A stretch of DNA of 64,000 bases, taken from NCBI GenBank assembly GCA_964457065.1, contig CAYWDQ010000002.1:40842-104841 (forward strand), given 5' to 3'. Made by a program: the position numbers and the translations under genes. This DNA comes from Bog-473 sp964457065. GTDB taxonomy: Bacteria > Actinomycetota > Acidimicrobiia > Acidimicrobiales > RAAP-2. This document shows positions 38,740-47,480 of the stretch, one piece after another. Each line of letters begins with the position of its first letter. Position 1 is the stretch's first letter. The notes below the pieces were generated by a model. That model was given only the letters and a program-made list of their open reading frames with translations, was not told the origin of the DNA and searched no databases.

Positions 38740-39486
38740 TCAGGGCTCGAAGCGGAAGCCCACACCACGGACCGTGACCAGATGGCGCGGGTTGGCCGGG
38801 TCGGGCTCGATCTTGCGGCGCAGGCGCTTGATGTGGGTGTCGAGGGTGCGGGTGTCGGTCAGCTCCTGGTCCCACCACAGCCGGTCGATGCACCAGTCCC
38901 GGGTGACGACCTGGCCGCTGTGCGACATCAAGAGGGCGAGCAGGTCGAACTCCTTGCGGGACAGGTCGACCTGGGTCTCGTCGACCGTGACCTCGCGCCG
39001 CCCGGCGTCGAGGCGCACGGGACCCACGGCGAGGACCTCCTCGTGGTGCTCGGCCACGGCCACGCCGCGGCGCAGCACGGCGCGCATGCGGGCGACCAGT
39101 TCGCGCAGGCGGAATGGTTTGGCGACGTAGTCGCTGGCCCCGAGCTCGAGGCCCAGCACGATGTCGACTTCGGAGTCGCGTGCGGTGACCATGATGATGG
39201 GGACGGGCTTGAGGCTGCGCATCTGCTGGCAGATCTCGATCCCGGACTGGTCGGGCAGCATGACGTCGAGGAGCACCAGATCGGGGTGCACCCGGTGGAA
39301 GAGGCGCAGTGCCTCGTGCCCGTCGCCCGCGCTCTCGACCGTGAACCCCTCCCGCGTCAGGCCCGATGCCAGGGCCTGACGGTACGACTCTTCGTCGTCG
39401 ACGACGAGCACCAGGGGGCGGTTGTCGCGCGGCGGCCCGATGACAGGGGTCCGGCCGCTGGTTGCCGGTGCATTCGCGATCGCCAC
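38740..39486 (-). CDS. OmpR family response regulator (orphan)
   Basis: A 248-residue regulator with a receiver domain (LVLVVDDEESYRQALASGL, phospho-acceptor in LVLLDVMLPDQSG, VTARDSEVD and the lysine of DYVAKPF) and a winged-helix DNA-binding domain (DLSRKEFDLLALLMSHSGQVVTRDWCIDRLWW, then TRTLDTHIKRLRRKIEPDPANPRHLVTVRGVGFRFEP). It resembles RegX3/PhoP. No histidine kinase gene is adjacent. The start is GTG. A PHO-box-like repeat is 300 bases upstream at 39783-39818. Confidence 0.93.
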   Translation of the reverse strand: MAIANAPATSGRTPVIGPPRDNRPLVLVVDDEESYRQALASGLTREGFTVESAGDGHEALRLFHRVHPDLVLLDVMLPDQSGIEICQQMRSLKPVPIIMVTARDSEVDIVLGLELGASDYVAKPFRLRELVARMRAVLRRGVAVAEHHEEVLAVGPVRLDAGRREVTVDETQVDLSRKEFDLLALLMSHSGQVVTRDWCIDRLWWDQELTDTRTLDTHIKRLRRKIEPDPANPRHLVTVRGVGFRFEP

Positions 39487-39499
39487 GACGTTCTCGGTG

Positions 39500-39778
39500 T
39501 CAGGCAGCGTCGTGGGGAGCCCGGGGTGGTGTCAGGGTGCGAAGGTCAGGCGACGACGGCGGATGGGGGGTTGATCGCACCGGCGCCGCCTGGGCACGCG
39601 GGGAGGCGACTACCCGCGCGAGGGTGATCAGTGCCCCGATGAGCCCGGAGCGGTGTGAGCGCGCCGGTCGGAGCATGATGACCTCGGCCAGGGTCTCCTG
39701 GCCGTGATGGCGGCCGGCGGCAGGTTCGGAACGGGGAACCCGGCCGGTGTGATCTGTGTGCTGATCAGCGATCGCCAT
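39500..39778 (-). CDS. Possible small protein upstream of the response regulator
   Basis: A 92-codon frame in the same direction as the response regulator, ending 14 bases before it. The translation (MAIADQHTDHTGR...) has one hydrophobic stretch, SGLIGALITLARVVASP, and a Pro-rich tail. Composition is ambiguous and I know no relative, so it may be non-coding leader. It begins 25 bases downstream of the PHO-box-like repeat. The remaining 39487-39915 gap holds only that repeat. Confidence 0.25.
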   Translation of the reverse strand: MAIADQHTDHTGRVPRSEPAAGRHHGQETLAEVIMLRPARSHRSGLIGALITLARVVASPRAQAAPVRSTPHPPSSPDLRTLTPPRAPHDAA

Positions 39779-39782
39779 CGGG

Positions 39783-39818
39783 GTTCACGCTACGGATCTG
39801 AGGTGAACGTGCCGTGAA
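39783..39818. promoter_or_regulatory. PHO-box-like direct repeats
   Basis: GTGAA at 39803-39807 and 39814-39818 are 11 bases apart; on the minus strand this reads GTTTCACGGCACGTTCACC, like the 11-base direct repeats (GTTCAC type) bound by PhoP/RegX3 in Streptomyces and mycobacteria. A further GTTCAC at 39783-39788 is in inverted orientation to it. The site could control the response regulator on one side and the PPOX gene on the other. Confidence 0.45.
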
Positions 39819-39915
39819 ACAGGTGCAACCTGCGGGTGTTCTAAAGATGAACTCTCAACGCTGCGTTCGTGCGCCGGGCGTTAACCTCCGTTGACACACG
39901 AGTGGGAGGTGCCCG

Positions 39916-40416
39916 ATGACCGAGGCCATGGGTCATGGCGTGAACCAGCGCAAGTCCATACAGATGACGGCGGGCGAGGTGGAGGCCTTCCTCGACGAGC
40001 GGCGTGCCATGACGATGTGCTCCATGTCCCCGGACGGGTCGATCCACGCCGTGGCGATGTGGTACGGCTTCCTCGACGGATGCGTCACGGTGGAGACCAA
40101 GGCCAAGTCGCAGAAGGCCCAGAACCTGCGCCGTGACCCCCGGCTCACGCTGCTGTTCGAGGACGGGGACTACTACGAGGAGCTGCGCGGCGTGGAGCTG
40201 GTCGGGAAGGCGGAGATCGTCGACGACCCCGAGAGGCTCTGGACCCTCGGTGTGAGCGTGTTCGAGCGCTACTACGGCGCCTACTCGGACGACCTCAAGC
40301 CGTTCCTCGAGACCATGCTGCACAAGCGGGTGGCCATAAAGCTCAATGTGGAGCGCACCGTGAGCTGGGATCACCGCAAGCTGGGGCTGCCCCCGACGCG
40401 CCCGGCGACCCCGTGA
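39916..40416 (+). CDS. PPOX-class F420/FMN-binding protein, second copy
   Basis: A 166-residue split-barrel flavin/deazaflavin protein: FLDERRAMTMCSMSPDGSIHAVAMWYGFLDGCVTVETKAKSQKAQNLRRDPRLTLLFEDGD (about 29-89) is the family core. It is not closely similar to the copy at 16566. GGGAGG precedes the ATG. The stop overlaps the start of a DUF2505 gene by four bases (GTGA), so the two are coupled. Confidence 0.85.
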   Translation: MTEAMGHGVNQRKSIQMTAGEVEAFLDERRAMTMCSMSPDGSIHAVAMWYGFLDGCVTVETKAKSQKAQNLRRDPRLTLLFEDGDYYEELRGVELVGKAEIVDDPERLWTLGVSVFERYYGAYSDDLKPFLETMLHKRVAIKLNVERTVSWDHRKLGLPPTRPATP

Positions 40417-40907
40417 AGATCGCGGTCCGCCAGGCGGTCGCGGTGCCGCCGGCGCGGGCCGTCGCCGCCTACGCCACGCCGGCGTTCTACGTGGGCCGCC
40501 CGGGCCGCGACGACATCGCGGTGGTCGAGGTCGTGCGCCACGAGGACCAGGGCGAGCGGACCCTCATTGAGGTGCGCATGGCGTTCACGGGCTCGCTGTC
40601 GGGTGCGGTGCGGAGGGTGATCGACCCCGACAAGCTGTCGTGGGTCACCCGGACGGAGGTGCGGCCGGCAGAGGCGCGCACGAGCTGGGAGGTCCTGCCC
40701 GACCACTACCCGGACCGCCTCAGCGCCAGCGGGGGCTACCGCTTCGAACAGGGGGACGACGGCCCCGACAGCACCGTCGTGCACGTCGAGGGCGACCTGT
40801 TGGTGCGGGTGCCGATCGTCGGCCGTTCCGTCGAGAAGGTCATCGTGACCGACCTGCAGGAGTACATCGCGGACGAGGTGGCGCGCATCGCCGACCTGTC
40901 GCCGTGA
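40413..40907 (+). CDS. DUF2505 family (START-like) protein
   Basis: A 164-residue protein of the DUF2505 family, which has a START/SRPBCC-like fold for hydrophobic ligands. Typical pieces are the opening VRQAVAVPPARAVAAYATPAFYV, DDIAVVEVVRHE, TRTEVRPAEARTSWEVLPDHYPDRLSASGGYRFE and the C-terminal PIVGRSVEKVIVTDLQEYIADEV. The function is unknown. It starts with GTG inside the PPOX stop. Confidence 0.85.
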   Translation: MKIAVRQAVAVPPARAVAAYATPAFYVGRPGRDDIAVVEVVRHEDQGERTLIEVRMAFTGSLSGAVRRVIDPDKLSWVTRTEVRPAEARTSWEVLPDHYPDRLSASGGYRFEQGDDGPDSTVVHVEGDLLVRVPIVGRSVEKVIVTDLQEYIADEVARIADLSP

Positions 40908-40910
40908 CGC

Positions 40911-42320
40911 TCAGGCCCCCGGTTGCTCGCAGACCTTGAGCATCTGCGTCATCCCGTCCTCGATGCCGCCCGCCAGCACGTCGATGTCCTGCGTCGAGTC
41001 GTAGTCACCGGTGATGCCGAAGTTGACCTCGCCGTCGTAGGAGAAGATCGCGATCCCGAGCCGGACCTGCCCGGCGAGCGGGACGTAGGGGAAGGCACGG
41101 ATCATGCGCCGCCCGGCCGCGTAGAGCGGGAACTGCGGCCCGGGCACGTTGGTGGTGACCGTGTTCACGTTGCGCTGCCCGGCCCTGGTGGCCAGGCGCA
41201 TCCCGAGGGCCAGCAACATCGGCGGGGCGAAGCCCGACATGGAGGTCAGTGCCTCGCCGGCCACCGCCTGCTTGGAGTCCTTGAGGTCCTTCATCTGCTC
41301 GGTGATGGTGTGGAGCCGCAGGACCGGGTCCTCGATGTCGACGGGGAGCTCGGCGAACATCGCCGAGACCCTGTTGGCCAGTGTGCCGTCCCCCACCGCC
41401 CTGCCCGACTCGTCGCGCGGCCGGACCGAGACCGGCACGAGGGTGCGCACCACCCGGTCCACGTCCTCGTCGCGCGACAGCAGCAGCTCCCGGAACCCGT
41501 TGGTGATGCAGGCCAGCACGACGTCGTTGAAGGTGCCCCCGAGCGCCCTGCGGACCCGCTTGATGTCGTCGACCGACGTCGTGGCCCAGGCGTAGCGCCG
41601 GTGCGGGCCCAGCGGGCCGTTGAGGCTCGAGACCGGCATGGGGCGCACCAGCCCGCTGAGGGCGACGAAGCCGCCGGCCACCTCGAGTGCGGCGTGGGCC
41701 ATGCGGCGCACGACGCGGGTCTGCGCCCGCGCCGCGCGCAGCTGCTCGTAGGGCGACCGCACGATGTTCTCGAGCGCGTCCACCACGAGCTGGAAGCCCG
41801 ACGGCAGCGGCTGGGGGACCCACTCGGTGTGGTCGGGACGCGGGGCGTCGGGACTCAGGTCCATGAGCACCGCGAGCAGGTCCGTCCCGGAGACACCGTC
41901 GACGAGCGCGTGGTGCGTCTTGGCCAGGATGGCCCAGCGGCCGTCCTCGAGCCCCTCGACCACCCAGATCTCCCAGAGGGGCTTGGAGCGGTCGAGCTGC
42001 TGCGCCATGACGCGTCCGACGAGCTTGCGCAGCTCGCTCTCGCCACCGGGGGCGGGCAACGCGGTGTGACGCAGGTGGTACTCGATGTTGAAGTGCGGGT
42101 CGTCCACCCACACCGGCCGCCCCAGCTCGAAGGGGACGAACCTGACCTTCTGGCGATAGCGCGGGACGAGGTCGAGCTTGGTGTCGACCATGGCCACGAT
42201 GTCGGCGTACGGCGGCGGCGGCCCCTCGAAGATGGCGACCGAGGCGATGTGCATGTGGGACACGTGGTCCTCGATGTGGAGGAACGATGCGTCCAGGGGA
42301 CTCAATCGATCAGGCCTCAC
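40911..42320 (-). CDS. WS/DGAT family O-acyltransferase (second copy)
   Basis: A 469-residue acyltransferase of the same family as 23654-25063 but only moderately similar. It has LSPLDASFLHIEDHVSHMHI at the N-terminus, the catalytic THHALVDGVSG (HHxxxDG, about 139-149) and NVPGPQFPLYAAGRRM near the C-terminus. GGGAGGG precedes the GTG. A patatin-like gene lies just upstream in the same direction, so both storage-lipid loci pair an acyltransferase with a lipase-type protein. Confidence 0.93.
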   Translation of the reverse strand: MRPDRLSPLDASFLHIEDHVSHMHIASVAIFEGPPPPYADIVAMVDTKLDLVPRYRQKVRFVPFELGRPVWVDDPHFNIEYHLRHTALPAPGGESELRKLVGRVMAQQLDRSKPLWEIWVVEGLEDGRWAILAKTHHALVDGVSGTDLLAVLMDLSPDAPRPDHTEWVPQPLPSGFQLVVDALENIVRSPYEQLRAARAQTRVVRRMAHAALEVAGGFVALSGLVRPMPVSSLNGPLGPHRRYAWATTSVDDIKRVRRALGGTFNDVVLACITNGFRELLLSRDEDVDRVVRTLVPVSVRPRDESGRAVGDGTLANRVSAMFAELPVDIEDPVLRLHTITEQMKDLKDSKQAVAGEALTSMSGFAPPMLLALGMRLATRAGQRNVNTVTTNVPGPQFPLYAAGRRMIRAFPYVPLAGQVRLGIAIFSYDGEVNFGITGDYDSTQDIDVLAGGIEDGMTQMLKVCEQPGA

Positions 42321-42384
42321 CGACCCTCCCTTCAGGGCAGTTCCGGCCCGAACGCTACTACCGGGCGGCCGCGGACCCCCGGGG

Positions 42385-43404
42385 TCAGCCGGCGCTGGCG
42401 GCGGCGGCGGGATCGCCCAGCGAGGCCAGCAGGGGGGTGTCGTGGATCTGCTCCATGACCTCCCCGTAGGCGGCCTCGATCACCCGCGTGCTGCGGTCCT
42501 CCGCCATGGCCCGCAGCCCCATGGCGCGGCGGGACTCGGCCCCGGGCTCCAGGCTGACCACGGCCGTCCCCGCCTCCTGGAGCCGTGCCACCTCCCGCTC
42601 GAGCCGGCGGTGCACCGTGCGCCGCAGGAGGCCGTCGGCCCCGCTCGCGCTGCCCTGGGCGGTGGACATCGACGAGACGATGACGACCAGGTCCAGGCCC
42701 TCGGACCGCAGCACGTCGGCATTGGTGGCCGAGTGCACGCCACCGTCGACGTACTCGGTGTCCTCAATGGTGACGGGCCGGAAGTAGCCGGGGATGGCAC
42801 ACGACGCCAGCACCGCCGGGGCCAGCCGCGCCGGGGGTGCGCCGGACCGGCCGAAGACGACGCGGGCGCCGTCGGTGCGCCGCACCGCGCAGATCCGCAG
42901 ACCGTCGGGCCAGCGGTCGCCGATGTGCTCGTCGAGGCCGCGGGCCCGTTCGGTGATGTCGACCTGGCCGCGCGGCATCAGGGTGACGGCGGCCACCTCG
43001 GGGCGGAAGGCGAGCGGCCGTCGGGCCACCCGGTTGAGGAGCGCCGGGGACGGCAGGTTCCACGGCCGCAGCAGCGACCGCACCGACGGGGACGGCAGGG
43101 GCCCGGCGTCGGCCGGGAGGATGCGCTGCAGGATGGCGCCGCCGCGGCGCGAGGTGGGCATCCCGTAGAGGGAGGCCGCCAGGTCGGTGGCCGGCACGCC
43201 GACGCGCAGCGCCGCACCGGTGACCGAGCCGGCGGAGGTGCCGACGATGATGGACGCGCGGCGCGGGTCCCACCCGATCTCGCGTTGCAGGGCGGCCAGG
43301 ACGCCCGCCTGGTAGGCCTGGCCCACGACACCGCCGGCACCGAGCACCAGGCCGATCGACGGAGCCCTGCGGCCTCCGAGTCCCCCACGGATCAGCTTCA
43401 CCAC
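42385..43404 (-). CDS. Patatin-like phospholipase
   Basis: A 339-residue patatin-fold hydrolase with canonical catalytic parts: oxyanion loop LVLGAGGVVGQAYQAGVLAALQ (about 19-40), nucleophile elbow IVGTSAGSVTG (GxSxG, serine about 56) and the dyad aspartate in YVDGGVHSATNADVL (about 215). It likely cleaves acyl ester bonds in lipids. A purine-rich AGAGGGG precedes the GTG start. It is followed in the same direction by the second WS/DGAT gene (64 bases). Confidence 0.9.
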   Translation of the reverse strand: MVKLIRGGLGGRRAPSIGLVLGAGGVVGQAYQAGVLAALQREIGWDPRRASIIVGTSAGSVTGAALRVGVPATDLAASLYGMPTSRRGGAILQRILPADAGPLPSPSVRSLLRPWNLPSPALLNRVARRPLAFRPEVAAVTLMPRGQVDITERARGLDEHIGDRWPDGLRICAVRRTDGARVVFGRSGAPPARLAPAVLASCAIPGYFRPVTIEDTEYVDGGVHSATNADVLRSEGLDLVVIVSSMSTAQGSASGADGLLRRTVHRRLEREVARLQEAGTAVVSLEPGAESRRAMGLRAMAEDRSTRVIEAAYGEVMEQIHDTPLLASLGDPAAAASAG

Positions 43405-43585
43405 CCCTCTTCTTACCCGTTCGTCCGGCGGTGCGCAGCGACGTCACCGCCTCGTCGCCTCGCCTTCCTGGTGGGGCCGTGTGTTTCTCCTTGCCTCTCA
43501 CGGGCCTGACTGGCCCGGCCGACCTTCCCGGGTCCACGAGGGCCGCACCGTCGGGCCGCACCCGCCGTTACTCTGCGGAGCTGAC

Positions 43586-44266
43586 ATGGGCGCGACGCGC
43601 GACGACCTGCACCGCATTGCGGCGCACGTGCTGGGCCGCCGCCGCGCCGCGGTGAGCGGCCACTTCGGCCTGCGCGCCAGTCCCGATGGCGTGGCCACCC
43701 CGGCGTACGGGCCCGAGCCCGAGGTCCTGCGCCTGGCGGGGGCGTTCCTCGTCCGCGAGGTGGGGACGCAGTGCCGCTCCATGCCCCTCGACGGCGCCAC
43801 GCTCACCGAGCTGGCCTGTTTCGCCGGAGCCGACCTCGGTGCCGACTTCTCGGCGGGCCCGGCGACGCCCCCGTTGGGCGCGGTCGATGTCCCGCTGCGA
43901 CTCGATGCCGCGGAGCTGGACGGGCTCTTCCACTGGTTCGACCTCGGGTGGCGGGTGCTCGACGCCGTCACCTCGGACGCGGCCGCGCCGGGTCGGGCGA
44001 CGGTGCAGCTCTGGCCGGAGCACTTCGACGCCGCCAGCGCCCTCGACCTCGGTGCCGGCGCCGGCGTCAACCTCGGGTTCTCGGGCGGCGACGCCTTCTG
44101 CGAGGAGCCGTACGCCTACGTCGGGCCCTGGGGCCCCGAGCGGCCGGGCGACCCCGCCTACTGGAATGCGCCGTTCGGCGCGTTCGTGCCGCGCGCCCGG
44201 GCCGGCGACGTGGCGGACTGCGCGGCGTTCCTGCGCGCGGGCCTGGCCCTGCTGGCGGGGGGCTAG
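43586..44266 (+). CDS. Conserved hypothetical protein upstream of the Coq4-like gene
   Basis: A 226-residue protein without signal peptide or membrane helix. Conserved-looking stretches are DDLHRIAAHVLGRRRAAVSGHFGLRASPDGVATPAYG (about 6-42), FHWFDLGWRVLDAV and VQLWPEHFDAASAL...VNLGFSGGDAFCEEPYAYVGPWGP. I recognise no family. The start ATG follows GGAG. A TACTCT hexamer lies 11 bases before the start. It ends six bases before the next gene, so the two are probably cotranscribed. Confidence 0.72.
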   Translation: MGATRDDLHRIAAHVLGRRRAAVSGHFGLRASPDGVATPAYGPEPEVLRLAGAFLVREVGTQCRSMPLDGATLTELACFAGADLGADFSAGPATPPLGAVDVPLRLDAAELDGLFHWFDLGWRVLDAVTSDAAAPGRATVQLWPEHFDAASALDLGAGAGVNLGFSGGDAFCEEPYAYVGPWGPERPGDPAYWNAPFGAFVPRARAGDVADCAAFLRAGLALLAGG

Positions 44267-44271
44267 CGCGG

Positions 44272-45426
44272 GTGCCCGTCCCGCTCCCCAGCGCCGCGAC
44301 CGTCAACCTGGTCCCGCCCGATGCGGCGGAGACGCAGATGATCACGGACGCCGTCGCGTCCGCCGTCACCGGCCGCGACGGGCTGCTCCCCGTGCAGCGA
44401 ACGCTCATCGAGGCGTTGTTCCCGGCCATGACGGGCCACCCGGTGACGTTGACCGATCGCCCCACCGTCAGCGCACGCGAGTTCGCAGTGGCGCTCGAAC
44501 GCCGGGACCTCGGGTTCCGCTCCCGCATGGTGCAGGCGATGCTCCTGTGCGCACTCGTGCGGCACCCGATCCCCGACGACGTGGCCGACAGCGTGGCCGC
44601 CTACGCCAGCGAAATGGGGGTCCGGGACGGGATGGTCGACGTGGCGCGCAAGTTCGCCGAGGGCTCACTGGGCCTGGCGGCCTTCGACTTCACCCGCAAC
44701 GGCTACGAGGGCACGTGGAACGAGCAGGAGGCCTCGGCCGCGCTGCACACCTCACGGGTGCTGCACGAGGCCTGGGAGTTCTCCGTCGCCGATCCGGAGC
44801 TGGCGGCGCGCTGGGCCGCCCTCGAGGCCCTGCCCCCCGACACCCTCGGCCGCAAGGTGTGGGAGCTGTACCAGGCGCGCGGGTTCACCTTCCCGGGGAC
44901 GCCCGGATCGGCGCCCCCGCTCCTGGCCCAACACGACTGGGTGCACGTCCTGGCCGACTACGGGACGACGGTGGAGGCCGAGGTGGAGGTGTTCGGCCTC
45001 ATCGCCCGCGCCAACGACGACATGCACGCCTTCTCGCTCCTGGCCATGGTGATCTCGCTCTTCGAGACCGGCTACCTCGCCACGGGAGCCGGGCTGTTCG
45101 AGGCCTCGCCCGGCCACCTCTCGGCGAGCCCCGACATGGCGGTCCGCCTGGCCGACGCCATGCGGCGCGGCGCCCTGTGCCACGACTGCGAGACGGGGTC
45201 CGACAGCATCGACTTCCTCCGCATGGACTGGTTCGCCGTGGCCGACCGGACCTGCGCGGACGTGCGGGCACGATTCCGCATCGTGTCGAAGTCGGAGTCG
45301 GCGGTGGCGGCAGGGTCGGTCGGGCCCTGGGAGCCCGGGGGGATCAGCCCCTTCCAGATGAACGCCGGCCGGCAGCTGGCGACCGCGCGGGGCCTGCCCT
45401 ACGAGGCCCACGGCGCATCCGTCTGA
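44272..45426 (+). CDS. Coq4-like protein with N-terminal TerB-like helical domain
   Basis: A 384-residue protein. The C-terminal half carries LPPDTLGRKVWELYQARGFTF and the complete Coq4 metal motif HDxxHx11E as H221, D222, H225 and E237 (QHDWVHVLADYGTTVEAE). Coq4 proteins act in ubiquinone synthesis in mitochondria and proteobacteria; actinobacteria normally use menaquinone, so another substrate is likely. Residues 40-140 are all helical (EALFPAMTGHPVTLTD..., MVQAMLLCALV, AAYASEMGV) and recall TerB-type domains. The start is GTG. No other quinone gene is nearby. Confidence 0.78.
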   Translation: MPVPLPSAATVNLVPPDAAETQMITDAVASAVTGRDGLLPVQRTLIEALFPAMTGHPVTLTDRPTVSAREFAVALERRDLGFRSRMVQAMLLCALVRHPIPDDVADSVAAYASEMGVRDGMVDVARKFAEGSLGLAAFDFTRNGYEGTWNEQEASAALHTSRVLHEAWEFSVADPELAARWAALEALPPDTLGRKVWELYQARGFTFPGTPGSAPPLLAQHDWVHVLADYGTTVEAEVEVFGLIARANDDMHAFSLLAMVISLFETGYLATGAGLFEASPGHLSASPDMAVRLADAMRRGALCHDCETGSDSIDFLRMDWFAVADRTCADVRARFRIVSKSESAVAAGSVGPWEPGGISPFQMNAGRQLATARGLPYEAHGASV

Positions 45427-45429
45427 GGG

Positions 45430-46086
45430 TCAGGACTCCAAGAAGCGCAGGACCGCCAGCACCCGGCGGTGGTCGTTCTCCGAGACGGGCAGATCGAGCT
45501 TGGTGAAGATGTTGGCGACGTGCTTCTCCACCGCACCCTCGCTGACCACCATGGCACTGGCGATGGCCGCGTTGGAACGGCCCTCCGCCATGAGGGCGAG
45601 GACCTCGCGCTCGCGTGGCGTGAGCACCGACAGCGAGCCGGTGCGGCGCGTGGCGCCGATCAGCTGGGTCACCACTTCGGGGTCCAAGGCCGTACCTCCT
45701 ATGGCGACGCGCTCGAGCGCCTCGACGAAGTCGCTGACGTCGGCCACACGGTCCTTGAGGAGGTAGCCGATGCCGGCGGCGTCGTCCGCCAGCAGGTCGG
45801 CGGCGTAGCGCGTCTCGATGTACTGCGAGAACAACAGGATGCCCAACCCCTCGTAGCGGGCGCGCAGTTCCAGCGCCAGGCGCAGGCCCTCGTCGGTGAA
45901 CGTGGGCGGCATCCGGATGTCGATGACGGCGACGTCGGGCGGGTGCTGGGCGACGGAGCTGCGCAACGCATCGGGCTCCCCGACGGCACCGGTGATGACG
46001 AAGCCGCGGTCGACGAGCAGCTGGACGAGGCCGTCGCGCAGGATGGCCGAGTCCTCGGCGATGGCGACCCGCAGCGCGCCGACCAT
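45430..46086 (-). CDS. NarL/LuxR family response regulator
   Basis: A 218-residue regulator: receiver domain (VAIAEDSAILRDGLVQLL, acceptor aspartate in DVAVIDIRMPP, FSQYIETR, YLLKDRV) and a LuxR-type helix-turn-helix (LTPREREVLALMAEGRSNAAIASAMVVSEGAVEKHVANIFTKL). The ATG overlaps the kinase stop by four bases, so the two are translated together. It probably controls the ABC exporter genes of the same unit. Confidence 0.94.
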   Translation of the reverse strand: MVGALRVAIAEDSAILRDGLVQLLVDRGFVITGAVGEPDALRSSVAQHPPDVAVIDIRMPPTFTDEGLRLALELRARYEGLGILLFSQYIETRYAADLLADDAAGIGYLLKDRVADVSDFVEALERVAIGGTALDPEVVTQLIGATRRTGSLSVLTPREREVLALMAEGRSNAAIASAMVVSEGAVEKHVANIFTKLDLPVSENDHRRVLAVLRFLES

Positions 46087-47480
46087 CACGCCGTCAACGG
46101 GAGGTCGACGGTGACGACCGTGGGCCCGCCGTGCGGGCTGACGAGGTGAAGCCGGCCGTCCACCGCGTGCACCCGGTCGGTGAGGCCGCTGAGCCCGCTG
46201 GACGAGGATCCGACCCGGGACAGCGCGGCGCCACCGAGGCCGTCGTCGCGCACGACGAGGCGGAGCCACGTGCCCTGCTGCGCGCAGGAGACCGACGCCC
46301 GCGATGCCTGCGCGTGCTGCGCCACGTTGGCCAGGAGCTCGGCGACGCAGAAGTAGGCGATGGCCTCGATGGCGGGCGTCGGCCGCGACCGCAGGTCGAA
46401 GGAGACCTCGGTCGGGACGGCGCTGCGGGCGGCGAGCGTGGTGAGCGCGCCCTCCAGTCCGATGTCGAGCGCCGGCGGGTGGATCCCCCGGGCGATGTCA
46501 CGCAGCTCGGCGATGGCCTCCTTGGCGCCCCGGTGCGCCTCGTCGACGAGCTCGCGCACCCGGTCGAGGTCGACGGTGTCGGCGTCCTCGAGCTTCTCCT
46601 TGGCCATGCCCAGGCGCATGGCGAGCGCGACGAGCTGGGCCTGGGTACCGTCGTGCAGGTCGCGCTCGATGCGCCGCAGCGTGGCCGCCGAGGCGTCGAC
46701 CGTGTGGGTGCGCGCCTCCTCGAGGGTGCGGACCCGCGCCGCGGTCGGGTCGGGCCCGAGCAGCGAGCGGATGAGCAGGCGGTCGACGGTGACGAAGCCG
46801 CGCGTGACCCAGGGAGCGGCGAAGAGGAAGATGGCGCCGAGGATGAAGAGCCCGATCCCGTGGAAGAAGCCCCCCTCCTGGAACCAGAACGGGCTGCCGG
46901 GGAAGACGCCGCGGACCAGCCCCCAGACCGCCAGGCCGCCGCCGCCCCGGCTGAAGACGGGCCCGGTGAGGCAGGCGAAGGCGTCCCACCACAGGCTGAC
47001 GGCCACGAAGACGCCGAGGATGGTCCAGGGCACCTTGATGGCGAGGTAGGCCACGGCGCGCCACCCCACCCGGTCGCGCAGCGAGGCCTGCAGCCACCCG
47101 AGGAAGCCGTGGCGGCCGACGAAGGGCTCGGGGTCCTCGACCGTCTCGTCGAGCATGGCCCGGGCCAGCCCGCGCTGCCAGCCGCCGATGCCGCGGGCGC
47201 TGCGGATGGAGAGGGCGAGGAGGGCGAGGCCGAAGAAGGTGATGGCGAGCACCACGCCGGCGACCATGGTGACGCCGACGAAGCCGAGGCCCACCACGGC
47301 CAGGCCGCCCGACACCAGGAAGAAGGCCAGCTCGGCCCAGGGCCGCTTGGTGAACGGTTCACGGATGATCTGCTGTGCCAGCGCCTTCAGGCGGAGCGCG
47401 TGCTCCTCGCTGATGGCCAGCGAGAGCTCCTTGCCCCGGATGCGCACGTGCACCCCCGTGTCCTCGGCCGGCTCGACCAT
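46086..47480 (-). CDS. Sensor histidine kinase (HisKA_3 type) with putative sensor domain
   Basis: A 464-residue kinase. Residues 50-225 contain about four membrane helices in two hairpins (AELAFFLVSGGLAVVGLGFVGVTMVAGVVLAITFFGLALLAL, then a later pair), resembling the actinobacterial putative-sensor domain. The phospho-acceptor histidine is in IERDLHDGTQAQLVALAMRLG, and the ATPase domain has ELLANVAQHAQA and DDGLGG. It lies between the ABC permease gene (one-base overlap, TGATG) and its response regulator (four-base overlap), the order typical of stress-responsive kinase-exporter sets. Confidence 0.92.
   Translation of the reverse strand: MVEPAEDTGVHVRIRGKELSLAISEEHALRLKALAQQIIREPFTKRPWAELAFFLVSGGLAVVGLGFVGVTMVAGVVLAITFFGLALLALSIRSARGIGGWQRGLARAMLDETVEDPEPFVGRHGFLGWLQASLRDRVGWRAVAYLAIKVPWTILGVFVAVSLWWDAFACLTGPVFSRGGGGLAVWGLVRGVFPGSPFWFQEGGFFHGIGLFILGAIFLFAAPWVTRGFVTVDRLLIRSLLGPDPTAARVRTLEEARTHTVDASAATLRRIERDLHDGTQAQLVALAMRLGMAKEKLEDADTVDLDRVRELVDEAHRGAKEAIAELRDIARGIHPPALDIGLEGALTTLAARSAVPTEVSFDLRSRPTPAIEAIAYFCVAELLANVAQHAQASRASVSCAQQGTWLRLVVRDDGLGGAALSRVGSSSSGLSGLTDRVHAVDGRLHLVSPHGGPTVVTVDLPLTA

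Noticed and set aside
38685..38768. Longer bcp start at 38768
   Set aside because: It would overlap the response regulator gene and add residues absent from the family; a leaderless -10 supports 38684.
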